Part shown: positions 47,282 to 56,157 of the stretch, piece after piece
Layout of the letters: each line of letters begins with the position of its first letter
How positions within the stretch are numbered: the first letter of the stretch is position 1
Origin: Lactiplantibacillus mudanjiangensis
GTDB taxonomy: Bacteria; Bacillota; Bacilli; Lactobacillales; Lactobacillaceae
Direction: 5' to 3'
Assembly (NCBI RefSeq): GCF_005405385.1
Contig: NZ_BJDY01000002.1
Span: forward strand, 682,001-746,000
DNA: 64,000 nt
Made by a program: the position numbers and the translations under genes
The notes under the pieces: generated by a model
The model's database searches: none
What the model saw: the letters and a program-made list of their open reading frames with translations, nothing else
What the model was told of the DNA's origin: nothing

Positions 47282-48592
47282 TCATCCTTCCATCAACAAT
47301 AATTCTGGATCATGCAACAATTGTTTCAATAAGTTCATCGCTTTTTGAGCGGTCGCCCCATCGATTAAACGATGATCGAAACTTAAGGACAATTTTTGCA
47401 TCTTACCTACGACAATTTCACCATCTTCGTTCACATATGGTTCCTTACCAATGCGGCCAACACCTAAAATGGCCACTTCTGGTTGGTTGATCACTGGTGT
47501 AAACCAGCCACCACCGATTGAACCAATGTTACTAATGGTAATCGAGCCGCCACTCATTTCGTTGGCTTTTAACTTACCATCATAAGCTTTTTGAGTATTG
47601 TCAGTAATTTCCTTGGCAATGGCAAATAACCCTTTACCTTCGGCATGTTTGATATTTGGTACTAACAAACCGCGATCGGTATCAGTTGCCACGCCAATGT
47701 TGTAGTAGTGTTTGTAAACAATTTCTTTATTCGCATCGTCAATTGACGCATTGAATTCTGGGAATTGTTGTAGGACCGCAACCAAGGCCTTGACGAAGTA
47801 TGGCAAGAACGTCAAATGAATATCACGATCTAACGCAATTTGCTTGTACTTCTTACGGTGATCCATCAACGCACTAACTTCCACTTCATCAAACAAAGTG
47901 ACATGTGGCGCAGTATGTTTACTGTTAACCATCGCTTTAGAAATGGCCTTCCGAATAGGGGTCATCTTTTCGCGGGTTTCAAGTTCTGGCGTATCTGAAA
48001 CATATGGTTTAACTGGGGTTGGTGCAGCTTCAGCTGGTGCAGCTTTTTCAGCAGGTGCTGCAGCAACAGGTGCTTGACTACCCGTAGCAGCTGGGGCACC
48101 GGTATAGTTATCAATATCTTGCTTGGTAATTTGACCATGAGCCCCACTTGGGGTCACTAAGCTAATGTCAATATCTTTGTCCCGTGCATATTGCCGAACT
48201 GAAGGCATAGCCAAAATCCGTTTATTTGAATCGGCTGGCGTTACTGGCGCACTTTCAGCTGGCGCACTTGGTGCAGCTGGGGCTGGCGTATCAGCTGGTT
48301 TGTCAGCGGTTGCATTTTCAACTGGCGCAGCGGCTGGGGCCGCGTTTTCGCCAGAGCCATCATCGATAGTCACAATTACATCACCAATTTTAGCCGTTTC
48401 CCCTTCAGGGATTAAAATTTCAATAATCTTGCCATCAACAGGTGATGGTAATTCTTCAACTGATTTATCATTTTGAATTTCAACTAATGAATCGTCTTCC
48501 TTGACTTCATCACCAGGTTTTACGAGCCATGATGCAATTTCGCCTTCTTCAAGACCTTCACCAAGCTCTGGTAACTTAAACTCGTAAGCCAT
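47282..48592 (-). CDS. pdhC: Dihydrolipoamide acetyltransferase (E2)
   Basis: 436 residues: one lipoyl domain (1-80, lipoylated Lys in NDKSVEE, near 44), an Ala/Pro/Glu-rich linker, a peripheral subunit-binding domain (about 130-165, [15 protein letters not shown]), a second flexible linker, and the catalytic domain (about 205-436) with DHRLIDG near the end. It carries acetyl groups from E1 to CoA and forms the core of the complex. Confidence 0.97.
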   Translation of the reverse strand: MAYEFKLPELGEGLEEGEIASWLVKPGDEVKEDDSLVEIQNDKSVEELPSPVDGKIIEILIPEGETAKIGDVIVTIDDGSGENAAPAAAPVENATADKPADTPAPAAPSAPAESAPVTPADSNKRILAMPSVRQYARDKDIDISLVTPSGAHGQITKQDIDNYTGAPAATGSQAPVAAAPAEKAAPAEAAPTPVKPYVSDTPELETREKMTPIRKAISKAMVNSKHTAPHVTLFDEVEVSALMDHRKKYKQIALDRDIHLTFLPYFVKALVAVLQQFPEFNASIDDANKEIVYKHYYNIGVATDTDRGLLVPNIKHAEGKGLFAIAKEITDNTQKAYDGKLKANEMSGGSITISNIGSIGGGWFTPVINQPEVAILGVGRIGKEPYVNEDGEIVVGKMQKLSLSFDHRLIDGATAQKAMNLLKQLLHDPELLLMEG

Positions 48593-48649
48593 TGGATAAC
48601 TTCCTTTCAGTACAACCGTCTAGGGTTGTTTTTCAATACCGTTTGGTCC

Positions 48650-49627
48650 TTAGTAATTAAGAATTTCACGGGTCTTTGCTTCGATTTCGTCTTCCGCTGG
48701 GAGCCAATCGTCTTCAGCCAACCCAAATGGATAAACCGTATCTGGTGCGTAAACACGGCCAACTGGGGCACTCAAGTATAAGGCACCCTTTTCAGCAATT
48801 AATGAGGCTACGTTAGCCGCAATACCGGCTTGACGTTGAGCTTCTTGAATCGCAACCGCGCGACCAGTCTTTTTAACGGAATTCAAGATCGTCGTTTCAT
48901 CTAATGGTGACAATGTCCGTAAATCGACCACTTCAACTGAAATACCCTCTTTTTCAAGCTTTTCAGCAACTTTAAGTGATTGGTTGACTTGGGCACTGTA
49001 CGCGATTAATGAAATATCGGTCCCTTCACGAACAATCGCTGCTTTATCTAACGGTACCGTATAAGCTTCATCTGGAATATCGGCTTTCATTGACCGGTAT
49101 AACTTCAAGTTTTCCAAGAAGAAGACCGGATCATTGTTCCGAATTGATGAAATAAGTAACCCTTTGGCATCGTATGGATTAGATGGCGTAACCACACGTA
49201 ATCCAGGAATTTGTGCTAAGTAACCTTCGAGTGAATCAGCATGCATTTCTGGCGTATGTGTCCCACCACCATATGGTGACCGGATGGTAATTGGCATATG
49301 CCGAGTACCGCCTGTCCGGAAACGTTCCCGTGACATTTGACCGGCAATTGAGTCTAAAGTTTCAAAGATAAAGCCTAAAAATTGAATTTCAGGAACTGGC
49401 CGGAAGCCTTCTAAGGCTAACCCAATGGATAAACCACCGATCCCTGATTCAGCTAAAGGAGTATCGAAAACCCGGTCTTCACCAAATTCAGCTTGGAGAC
49501 CATCCGTGGCACGGAAAACCCCACCGTTTTTACCAACGTCTTCACCGAAAACTAACGTCTTTTCATCGGACCCTAGTTCTAATCGAAGTGCATCGGTAAT
49601 CGCTTGAATATACGTTTTCTTTGACAT
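48650..49627 (-). CDS. pdhB: Pyruvate dehydrogenase E1 subunit beta
   Basis: 325 residues, transketolase C-terminal-like fold: [16 protein letters not shown] near 29-44, [15 protein letters not shown] near 62, and a C-terminal domain from about 190. It pairs with PdhA to decarboxylate pyruvate. The ATG at 49627 has AAAGGAG 11 nt upstream and overlaps the end of pdhA's stop region; the upstream open frame is pdhA in another frame. Confidence 0.97.
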   Translation of the reverse strand: MSKKTYIQAITDALRLELGSDEKTLVFGEDVGKNGGVFRATDGLQAEFGEDRVFDTPLAESGIGGLSIGLALEGFRPVPEIQFLGFIFETLDSIAGQMSRERFRTGGTRHMPITIRSPYGGGTHTPEMHADSLEGYLAQIPGLRVVTPSNPYDAKGLLISSIRNNDPVFFLENLKLYRSMKADIPDEAYTVPLDKAAIVREGTDISLIAYSAQVNQSLKVAEKLEKEGISVEVVDLRTLSPLDETTILNSVKKTGRAVAIQEAQRQAGIAANVASLIAEKGALYLSAPVGRVYAPDTVYPFGLAEDDWLPAEDEIEAKTREILNY

Positions 49628-49628
49628 G

Positions 49629-50741
49629 TTACTTCGACTCCTTTGCTTGATATTCCGTAATTTGTTGTTGAATGTTTTGTGGTTGTTCTTCAAAGACATT
49701 CTTCAAAAATTCGGTCATTTTTTGCTTAGGTGCATCATCTGCTTGTTTAACAGCAGCTTTAATATCAGCTTTAACTTGTTCAACGTATTCGTTTTCAAGA
49801 TCTTCTGACCAAACACCTTGATCAGTGAGGTACTTGCGATAACGAATTAATGGATCATTGTCGAACCAAGGTTGTTCTTCATCTTTAGTCCGATAACGTT
49901 TAGGATCATCCCCAGCGTTGGTATGTGGTCCGAAACGATAAGTTAATGTTTCGATCATGACTGGACCATTACCAGCAGCGGCATATTCACGAGCAGCTTT
50001 CGTGACTTCATAAACAGCTAAGAAATCCATCCCATCAACTTGGATGCTTGGAATCCCTGCGGCAACTGCTTTTTGAGCCAAAGTCTTGGCCGCTGTTTGT
50101 TTACGACGTGGCACTGAAATGGCATAACCATTATTTTGAACGATGAAGACTGCGGGTGCTTGGAAGGCGCCAGCAAAGTTCATGCCTTCATAGAAGTCCC
50201 CTTGCGACGTCCCACCATCACCAGTATAGGTGTAGGCAACCTTATCTTCGGTACCATTCTTCTTAATTCCTAAGGCAACCCCAGCAGCTTGAATGTATTG
50301 TGCCCCGATGATGATTTGTGGTGGCATTGCATTTAAACTTTCAGGATATTCATTACCCAAGACATGTCCACGTGACCAAAGGAATGCTTTGTAAACAGGT
50401 AACCCATGTTGAATTAATTGTGGGATATCACGATAAGCTGGCATCAAGACATCGGTGTCCTTCATTGCCGCGTTACTACCCATTTCACTAGCTTCTTGAC
50501 CTTCAGTTGGCGCGTAGAAGCCTAAGCGACCTTGCCGCGTTAAGGCATTTGAACGTTGGTGTAACGTCCGTTCCCAAATCATTAATTTTAAGAAGTCTAC
50601 TAATTGATCGTTTGAATATTTAGAGACAATTTCTGGTTTGACGACCTTGGCTTGCCCATCAATAACTTGCACTGGTTTAAAATCGTTACCTAGCGCATCA
50701 CGGATCGCACTAAAATCGACAATTGGTTGTTCGTTGTCCAT
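49629..50741 (-). CDS. pdhA: Pyruvate dehydrogenase E1 subunit alpha
   Basis: 370 residues. The thiamine diphosphate motif starts at [19 protein letters not shown] with the closing NN in [25 protein letters not shown] is the phosphorylation-loop region. It performs the first step of pyruvate to acetyl-CoA conversion. An in-frame GTG lies at 50750, only 2 nt from AAAGGGA, so the ATG at 50741 is preferred. First gene of the operon, with a promoter at 50822-50850 overlapped by a cre-like site. Confidence 0.96.
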   Translation of the reverse strand: MDNEQPIVDFSAIRDALGNDFKPVQVIDGQAKVVKPEIVSKYSNDQLVDFLKLMIWERTLHQRSNALTRQGRLGFYAPTEGQEASEMGSNAAMKDTDVLMPAYRDIPQLIQHGLPVYKAFLWSRGHVLGNEYPESLNAMPPQIIIGAQYIQAAGVALGIKKNGTEDKVAYTYTGDGGTSQGDFYEGMNFAGAFQAPAVFIVQNNGYAISVPRRKQTAAKTLAQKAVAAGIPSIQVDGMDFLAVYEVTKAAREYAAAGNGPVMIETLTYRFGPHTNAGDDPKRYRTKDEEQPWFDNDPLIRYRKYLTDQGVWSEDLENEYVEQVKADIKAAVKQADDAPKQKMTEFLKNVFEEQPQNIQQQITEYQAKESK

Positions 50742-50821
50742 AAATGACACATCCCTTTCATGAACGTACGAGCTAGAGGTACGATACCTTTGCTCGTAAT
50801 CGTTTTCATAATTACATGTTT

Positions 50822-50850
50822 AATTTACCATTCACTTTCATTTTTTGCAA
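50822..50850 (-). promoter_or_regulatory. Predicted promoter of pdhABCD
   Basis: Minus strand: TTGCAA (50850-50845), 17-bp spacer, TAAATT (50827-50822). About 80 nt before the start of pdhA. Confidence 0.55.
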
Positions 50851-50859
50851 GCCCTTTCA
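50846..50859 (-). promoter_or_regulatory. cre-like site at the pdh promoter
   Basis: Minus strand TGAAAGGGCTTGCA differs from the catabolite-responsive element TGAAAGCGCTTGCA at one position. It overlaps the -35 element, the position where CcpA represses. Confidence 0.5.
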
Positions 50860-50971
50860 AATACCGAAATAACAGTTATTTGGCCAAAATGATTGTGAAC
50901 CTTTTCATTAGCCAATTTTGCTCGCTTTCATGACTTTTTCGTTAAACGCCCTACATTTTCAATTTTAGATA

Positions 50972-50980
50972 TGCTAAACT
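50972..50980 (+). promoter_or_regulatory. Extended -10 promoter of def
   Basis: TGCTAAACT, about 65 nt before the def start, divergent from pdhA. The rest of the 303-bp gap holds nothing else that I can support. Confidence 0.4.
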
Positions 50981-51044
50981 ATTTTTAATGTGTGAACTGC
51001 TCGCTCAGTTCCAATAGACAGTATCATTTTGGAGGTAATTTGGG

Positions 51045-51605
51045 TTGATCAAAATGCGAGATATCATCCGCGAGGGTAACGACACGTTACGTGCGGAAGC
51101 CAAACAAGTCCAGTTTCCATTAAGTGCCGAAGACCAAAAATTGGCGGTCGACATGATGGATTACTTAGAAAATAGCCAAGATCCTGAATTGGCTAAAAAA
51201 TATGGGTTGCGGGCTGGCGTTGGGTTAGCAGCGCCCCAAGTCGACGTTTCCAAGCAAATGGCCGCCGTCTTAGTCCCTGGCGAAGACGAAAATGCGGAAC
51301 CAGTATTTAAGGACGTTATTATTAACCCCGTCATCATCAGTCACTCCATCCAACCTGGTGCCTTGACTGAAGGCGAAGGTTGTTTATCCGTTGATCGTGA
51401 TGTTCCGGGCTATGTCATTCGACATGATCGGATTACGTTACGGTATTACAACACTGCGGGTGAACAAAAGAAGATCCGCTTAAAGAATTATCCAGCGATC
51501 GTTTGCCAACACGAAATTGACCATCTACATGGTATTTTGTTCTACGATCACATCAATGCGGACAATCCATTTACCGCAGACGATGATTTAGTTTTACTTT
51601 CGTAA
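51045..51605 (+). CDS. def: Peptide deformylase
   Basis: 186 residues with all three deformylase motifs: GVGLAAPQ (about 59-66), EGCLSV (about 111) and HEIDH (about 154-158) for Fe/Zn binding. It removes the formyl group from nascent N-termini. The TTG start at 51045 is 8 nt after GGAGGT; the ATG three codons later would be too far. It is divergent from pdhABCD, the same neighbourhood as Bacillus defB. Confidence 0.96.
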   Translation: MIKMRDIIREGNDTLRAEAKQVQFPLSAEDQKLAVDMMDYLENSQDPELAKKYGLRAGVGLAAPQVDVSKQMAAVLVPGEDENAEPVFKDVIINPVIISHSIQPGALTEGEGCLSVDRDVPGYVIRHDRITLRYYNTAGEQKKIRLKNYPAIVCQHEIDHLHGILFYDHINADNPFTADDDLVLLS

Positions 51606-51622
51606 ATCAACTTAGAGCTACT

Positions 51623-51664
51623 AAAAAGCACCGAGACGCAATTAATTGCGCCTCGGTGCTTTTT
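51623..51664. terminator. Bidirectional terminator between def and the next gene
   Basis: AAAAAGCACCGAG / CTCGGTGCTTTTT with an inner CGCAATTAATTGCG palindrome. Confidence 0.92.
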
Positions 51665-51666
51665 GC

Positions 51667-52155
51667 TTAATCGCGATTCAGTCGACGTAAATCCTCCAAA
51701 TACTCAAGCGTTGCTTCATTCATCAAGTAAGCAACATCAACATGCAACTGCTGATCACGCAACCACGTATCTGTCACCCGCAAAACAGGACCTGCATCCC
51801 GAAACGCCGTTAACCCCTCATCGGTGGCATAAGCTTGCAGATGGTTATTGAGTAGTTTCCGAATTTCAGGCAAATCTTCAGGGACCATTCCTGGCATGTC
51901 GAGGACATATTCAAAAGCCATGACGCCACGCCCCCACACCGCTGCTACCGGTGTCGAATGTAATTGTCCACTGACTTGTTGCGCCGTTTTCGCACTACTT
52001 AAAGCCGTTAGCACCGTCAGCATCGCCGCATCGGTTGTTCGTTGTCCAGTCAGTCGAATTTTAAGTGCCGTTCGCTTTAAAACTTGACGCCGCAACACTT
52101 CATAAACGACTATCGCGATCAGTATCCCGCCTAAGACAATCAGCCATTTTTGCAT
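51667..52155 (-). CDS. Hypothetical N-terminally anchored protein
   Basis: 162 residues. One N-terminal helix (about 4-20, LIVLGGILIAIVVYEVL) followed by a basic stretch and a soluble domain of about 130 residues with no cysteine. The segment LPEIRKLLNNHLQAYATDEGL and the C-terminal YLMNEATLEYLEDLRRLNRD are helical. Not recognised; conserved-looking and with a plausible AGGAGCGC ribosome binding site. Convergent with def, divergent from rpoY-rnjA. Confidence 0.65.
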   Translation of the reverse strand: MQKWLIVLGGILIAIVVYEVLRRQVLKRTALKIRLTGQRTTDAAMLTVLTALSSAKTAQQVSGQLHSTPVAAVWGRGVMAFEYVLDMPGMVPEDLPEIRKLLNNHLQAYATDEGLTAFRDAGPVLRVTDTWLRDQQLHVDVAYLMNEATLEYLEDLRRLNRD

Positions 52156-52308
52156 CGCCTAGCGCTCCTTTTTTGTAATTTTATTCACAATATCATGTTT
52201 TTATGACAAATTCTTCATCAATTAGCATAGCATGTTTTTTTATTTTTTTTCGAGTTTGAACGCTTGTTTTTGAAGAAAGTTAACATTGTATACACCTCCC
52301 CTAAATTA

Positions 52309-52317
52309 TGCTAAAAT
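52309..52317 (+). promoter_or_regulatory. Extended -10 promoter of rpoY-rnjA
   Basis: TGCTAAAAT, no convincing -35. It implies a 5' leader of about 105 nt that contains the inverted repeat GTTGTGT-TT-ACACAAC (52328-52343). Confidence 0.4.
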
Positions 52318-52429
52318 GAAAGATAATTGTTGTGTTTACACAACCTGGTGTACGGATCAAACTTTTATTTTTGCTACTATTTAGAATTTCAGGTTCTAAA
52401 TAAATCTTTTTATATAGGGAGTTTTGTTA

Positions 52430-52648
52430 ATGATTTACAAAGTTTATTACCAAGAAACCAAAAAACGGAACCCACAACGTGAAACGACGAAGTCATTGTA
52501 TCTGGAAGCAGATACGGAAGTCGACGCACGGGTCTTAGTGGAAGATAATACCGAATACAATATTGAGTTTATCGAACCGTTAGAAGGTAACTTCTTGGAT
52601 TACGAAAAAGAAAATCCAGAGTTTCAACTAACGGAGTTTAATAAATGA
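52430..52648 (+). CDS. rpoY: RNA polymerase epsilon subunit
   Basis: 72 residues, matching the small RpoY/YkzG (DUF1447) family: [20 protein letters not shown] start and a [25 protein letters not shown] core. It is a small accessory subunit of Firmicute RNA polymerase. An upstream in-frame TTG at 52424 is ignored because AGGGAG sits at good distance from the ATG at 52430. It overlaps rnjA by 4 bp (ATGA), the same arrangement as in Bacillus. Confidence 0.93.
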   Translation: MIYKVYYQETKKRNPQRETTKSLYLEADTEVDARVLVEDNTEYNIEFIEPLEGNFLDYEKENPEFQLTEFNK

Positions 52649-54321
52649 AACGGTTAAACGTCAAAAATAACGAAACCGCCGTCTTTGCAATCGGCGGTTT
52701 GGGTGAAATTGGGAAAAATACTTATGGTATCCAATTTCAAGATGAGATTATTTTGATCGATGCCGGAATCAAATTCCCCGAAGATGAATTATTGGGGATT
52801 GATTACGTCATTCCAGATTATTCTTATCTAGTTGCAAACCAGCAAAAAATAAAAGCACTCGTGATTACCCATGGGCATGAAGATCACATTGGTGGGATTC
52901 CTTTCCTACTGAAACAGATCAACGTTCCAATTTATGCTGGGCCCCTCGCCTTGGCATTGATTAAGGGCAAACTGGAAGAACACGGACTACTTAAAACGAC
53001 TGAATTACATGAAATTAATGAGGACACCGTCTTAAAATTCCGCAAAACGCGGGTCTCATTCTTTAGAACGACCCACTCGATTCCAGATACTATGGGCATC
53101 GCGGTCCAAACACCACCTGGTACGATTGTGGAAACCGGGGATTATAAGTTCGATCTGACACCAATCACCAACCAGCCACCTAATCTCCAAAAGATGGCCC
53201 ATTTAGGTGAACGTGGCGTATTAGCGTTACTTTCTGATAGTACTAATGCCGAACGTCCAATCTTTACGAAGTCCGAACGTTGGGTTGCTCAATCTATCCG
53301 TAAGATCTTTGAACAAGTTGAAGGCCGCATTATTTTCGCCACCTTCGCCTCAAACATCTCACGGATTCAAGAAGCAGCTCAAGTTGCGTTAGAACATCAC
53401 CGTAAAATCGCCGTTTTTGGTCGCAGTATGGAAGCCGCCATTGTTAATGGTCGCGAACTCGGGTACTTAAACATCCCAGATGAAGCGATTGTTGATGCAA
53501 ATGACATCAAATCCCTACCAGCGAATAAAGTCATGATTTTATGTACTGGTTCTCAAGGTGAACCTATGGCAGCTCTTTCACGAATTGCCAATGGAACCCA
53601 CCGGCAAATTACCATTCAGCCTGGCGACACCGTCATTTTCTCTAGTTCACCAATTCCTGGGAACACGTTAAGTGTCAACCACGTCATTAATGAACTTGAA
53701 GAAGCTGGCGCGCATGTCATTCATGGTAAAGTCAACAATATTCATACTTCTGGTCATGGTGGTCAAGAAGAACAAAAGCTCATGCTTCGCTTAATGAAGC
53801 CGAAGTTCTTTATGCCAATTCATGGTGAATACCGGATGTTGAAAATCCATACTGAACTGGCTGAACAATGTGGCGTCCCACTCGATCATAGCTTTATCCT
53901 TGAAAACGGTGATGTTTTAGCCTTAACTAAGGATTCTGCTCGAGTAGCTGGTCATTTCGGCGCCGGTGATGTTTATGTTGACGGTTCTGGTATTGGCGAT
54001 ATCGGTAACGTTGTGTTACGTGATCGCCAAGTTCTTTCCGAAGAAGGTTTAGTCGTGGTTGTTGCCACAATTAACTTGAATAAGAAGGAAATCCAAGCCG
54101 GTCCAGATATTTTATCACGTGGATTTGTTTATATGCGTGAATCTGGCGACTTAATCAATGAAGCTCGCAAGCATGTCTTCCGGACGATTCGCCGGAAGAT
54201 GAAGAGCGATAAAGTTAGTGAAGCCACCATTCGCAATGCGATTATTGATGACTTACAAAGCTTCTTATTTGATAAGACCGAACGGCATCCAATGATTTTG
54301 CCAATGCTTATTATGAATTAG
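52645..54321 (+). CDS. rnjA: Ribonuclease J1
   Basis: 558 residues. Metallo-beta-lactamase motif HGHEDHIGG (about 74-82, complete), [10 protein letters not shown], the beta-CASP domain ([18 protein letters not shown]) and the C-terminal [10 protein letters not shown]. RNase J1 is the essential 5'-3' exonuclease and endonuclease of Firmicute RNA decay and 16S maturation. Its J2 partner is encoded at 24387-26117. Coupled to rpoY. Confidence 0.97.
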   Translation: MKRLNVKNNETAVFAIGGLGEIGKNTYGIQFQDEIILIDAGIKFPEDELLGIDYVIPDYSYLVANQQKIKALVITHGHEDHIGGIPFLLKQINVPIYAGPLALALIKGKLEEHGLLKTTELHEINEDTVLKFRKTRVSFFRTTHSIPDTMGIAVQTPPGTIVETGDYKFDLTPITNQPPNLQKMAHLGERGVLALLSDSTNAERPIFTKSERWVAQSIRKIFEQVEGRIIFATFASNISRIQEAAQVALEHHRKIAVFGRSMEAAIVNGRELGYLNIPDEAIVDANDIKSLPANKVMILCTGSQGEPMAALSRIANGTHRQITIQPGDTVIFSSSPIPGNTLSVNHVINELEEAGAHVIHGKVNNIHTSGHGGQEEQKLMLRLMKPKFFMPIHGEYRMLKIHTELAEQCGVPLDHSFILENGDVLALTKDSARVAGHFGAGDVYVDGSGIGDIGNVVLRDRQVLSEEGLVVVVATINLNKKEIQAGPDILSRGFVYMRESGDLINEARKHVFRTIRRKMKSDKVSEATIRNAIIDDLQSFLFDKTERHPMILPMLIMN

Positions 54322-54326
54322 CCACT

Positions 54327-54354
54327 AGCCGGAACGGCGACGTTCCGGCTTTTT
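54327..54354 (+). terminator. Terminator of rpoY-rnjA
   Basis: AGCCGGAACG / CGTTCCGGCT 10-bp perfect stem, loop GCGA, then a T run, 5 nt after the stop. Confidence 0.9.
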
Positions 54355-54407
54355 GTGGTGTCAGGGTCGCTAAATCACTGACAGAAACTTTGTGAGGTGT
54401 CTTTTCA

Positions 54408-55364
54408 ATGGCGGAATACAACATTATTATTAACGAATTGGCTGGGTCCGGCCAAGGCAAGGTCGTTTGGGAAACGGTTAAACCGTTACTTGAACAACGC
54501 CAAATCGCCTTTGAAGCTCGCGTTTCTAAATACGCGGGTCATACGACCACTTTAGCCACCCAATTCGCACAACAACAAGCAAAAACTCCTGAAACGACCA
54601 CCGTCTTAATGGTTATCGGTGGTGATGGCACACTTAATGAAGCAATTAATGGCTTGATGCAAGCCCATTTGACCACGCCAATGCCCCTTGCCTACTTGCC
54701 TGGCGGCTCCGGCAATGATTTTGCCCGTGGTTTAGGAATGGCGACTGATCCGACATTAGCCTTATCACAAATTTTGAATAACATGCGACCACGCCCTTTA
54801 ACCGTCGGGTGTTATCAAGAAACCTTACGTCATGAGCGGAAATACTTCGTCAACAATGTCGGGATCGGCTTTGATGCCCAAATCGTTGACGATACTAATC
54901 GCAGTAAACAAAAAGGCCGCTTGGGCCGTTGGTCATACTTGAGCAATGCTTTAAAGGCCTTCAATCAACAAGAAGGTTTTGACCTAGCCGTTCATGAAGG
55001 CCGGCAACGTGATAGTTATCGGCATGCGTTTCTATGTACCGTCTCCAACCACCCCTATTTCGGCGGTGGCGTTAAGATCTTACCCACCGCTGATGTTTAC
55101 GATGACCAGCTAGAATTAATCGTCATCGAAGAACCCCATTGGTGGACAGTTTTATGGTTATTTATGTTACTCCTCATGGGCGGTCGGCATTTAAAGTCAC
55201 GCTTCGTCCATCACTACCGAGCTAAACAGCTTCACTTACTGGTTAATTCAGTGGAAATCGGTCAAATGGATGGTCAAACAATCGGGAATCGTAATTACGA
55301 TCTGTACTTCTCGACGATCTCATATCCATTTTGGATTGATACTAGTGTCCAGGGTCAACATTAG
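54408..55364 (+). CDS. Diacylglycerol kinase-family lipid kinase
   Basis: 318 residues. The ATP-binding GGDGTLNEAINGL (about 66-78) and YLPGGSGNDFARGLGM (about 96-111) are typical of the DgkB/YegS/BmrU family. The C-terminal half is the beta-sandwich. It probably phosphorylates diacylglycerol released during lipoteichoic acid synthesis; a sphingosine-kinase-like or other lipid substrate cannot be excluded. GAGGTG precedes the ATG. Confidence 0.88.
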   Translation: MAEYNIIINELAGSGQGKVVWETVKPLLEQRQIAFEARVSKYAGHTTTLATQFAQQQAKTPETTTVLMVIGGDGTLNEAINGLMQAHLTTPMPLAYLPGGSGNDFARGLGMATDPTLALSQILNNMRPRPLTVGCYQETLRHERKYFVNNVGIGFDAQIVDDTNRSKQKGRLGRWSYLSNALKAFNQQEGFDLAVHEGRQRDSYRHAFLCTVSNHPYFGGGVKILPTADVYDDQLELIVIEEPHWWTVLWLFMLLLMGGRHLKSRFVHHYRAKQLHLLVNSVEIGQMDGQTIGNRNYDLYFSTISYPFWIDTSVQGQH

Positions 55365-55391
55365 GTTTACTTTGCCGCCTACCGTTCGTTT

Positions 55392-55706
55392 AGATTGAGC
55401 CGGAACGCTGTGGTCGGACCGGTTCAGCCAAAGAACGGTCTGAACCGTCGTTTTGAACCACCAAGCCCGTGTTTCAAAAGCGCCGAACTCTAAGCGATAA
55501 ATCGCTAAGAGTTTCCACGGCTGGGCTCAATCTGGAAATCTGGACTCACTCTCAACTATGATCCTGATGACTCATCACTAATTAGAATCCACATGATAAC
55601 CAGAGTCAGCCAATGATGGCGCTGGCCGTGGTGACATCGTAAGGTCCAGCAGAATCAACTGGCTAACGTAGGTGACCAATTTAGCATCATGCAAGCCAGT
55701 ACTGGT
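55392..55706. repeat. Structured bipartite intergenic repeat, copy 2 (modules A and B)
   Basis: Second copy of the element at 3796-4200, same orientation. Module A (55392-55533) keeps all five helices: TTGAGCC/GGCTCAA, GCTGTGG/CCACGGC and the three internal hairpins. The pair next to the outer stem is G-C here and C-G in copy 1 (AGATTGAG/CTCAATCT against ACATTGAG/CTCAATGT). Module B (about 55595-55706) is shorter by roughly 105 nt, lacking the segment at 4031-4134 including its 15-bp hairpin arm, while keeping both ends (GATAACC, TGATGGCGC, ACATCGT, GCAGAATCA, ACGTAGGTG, ACTGGTA). Confidence 0.8.
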
Positions 55707-55746
55707 AAGTTTTCCATCATCAACATTAATTTGTCAATTAAGCTAA

Positions 55747-55793
55747 AAAACGATCTAATCTGTCGACGTTTCGTCGCGATTAGATCGTTTTTA
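55747..55793. terminator. Bidirectional terminator of the 67-residue gene
   Basis: AACGATCTAATC / GATTAGATCGTT stem with inner CGACG/CGTCG, flanked by A and T runs. Confidence 0.88.
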
Positions 55794-55997
55794 TTAATCT
55801 TCCGAAGCGTTAATTGCTTCCAGAAGCATGTCAAGCTGTTCACATTTTTGTGATAAATGACTAACCCGTTCACGTAAATGCGGGTAAATAGTCACTACCC
55901 GTGAGCGATCCTGTTGTTGTGCCGCCATCCCTTTTAATCGATCTAACTCTGAGTTAGCTTCTTGATACTCTTCCAGGATCTCAAATCTGTTACTCAC
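55794..55997 (-). CDS. Small coiled-coil protein, hypothetical
   Basis: 67 residues, highly charged and helical, with heptad-like spacing (FEILEEYQEANSELDRLKG, then LRERVSHLSQKCEQLDMLLE). AGGGAG precedes the ATG and a strong terminator follows, so it looks genuine. No family recognised. It resembles small regulatory or structural coiled-coil proteins only in shape. Confidence 0.6.
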   Translation of the reverse strand: MSNRFEILEEYQEANSELDRLKGMAAQQQDRSRVVTIYPHLRERVSHLSQKCEQLDMLLEAINASED

Positions 55998-56093
55998 TTT
56001 AACACTCCCTTAAAACAATAGTGATTGGCCCCCGACGACCAAAATGCAAGACTAATATAACACTTTCAACTAGGTTTGTGAACGCTAAAAAGC

Positions 56094-56126
56094 AAAAAGA
56101 CAGCCAGCCTTCAAGGGCTGACCGTC
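56094..56126 (-). terminator. Terminator of the LysM/NlpC hydrolase gene
   Basis: Minus strand: GAC-G-CAGCC / GGCTG-C-GTC hairpin followed by five T residues. Confidence 0.75.
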
Positions 56127-56157
56127 ACGTTTGGCGAAAATTCGTCTTAAACGTTGC

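Noticed and set aside
50918-50931. Second cre-like sequence (minus strand TGAAAGCG core) between pdhA and def
   Set aside because: The second half-site departs from consensus at several positions; weaker than the site at 50846.
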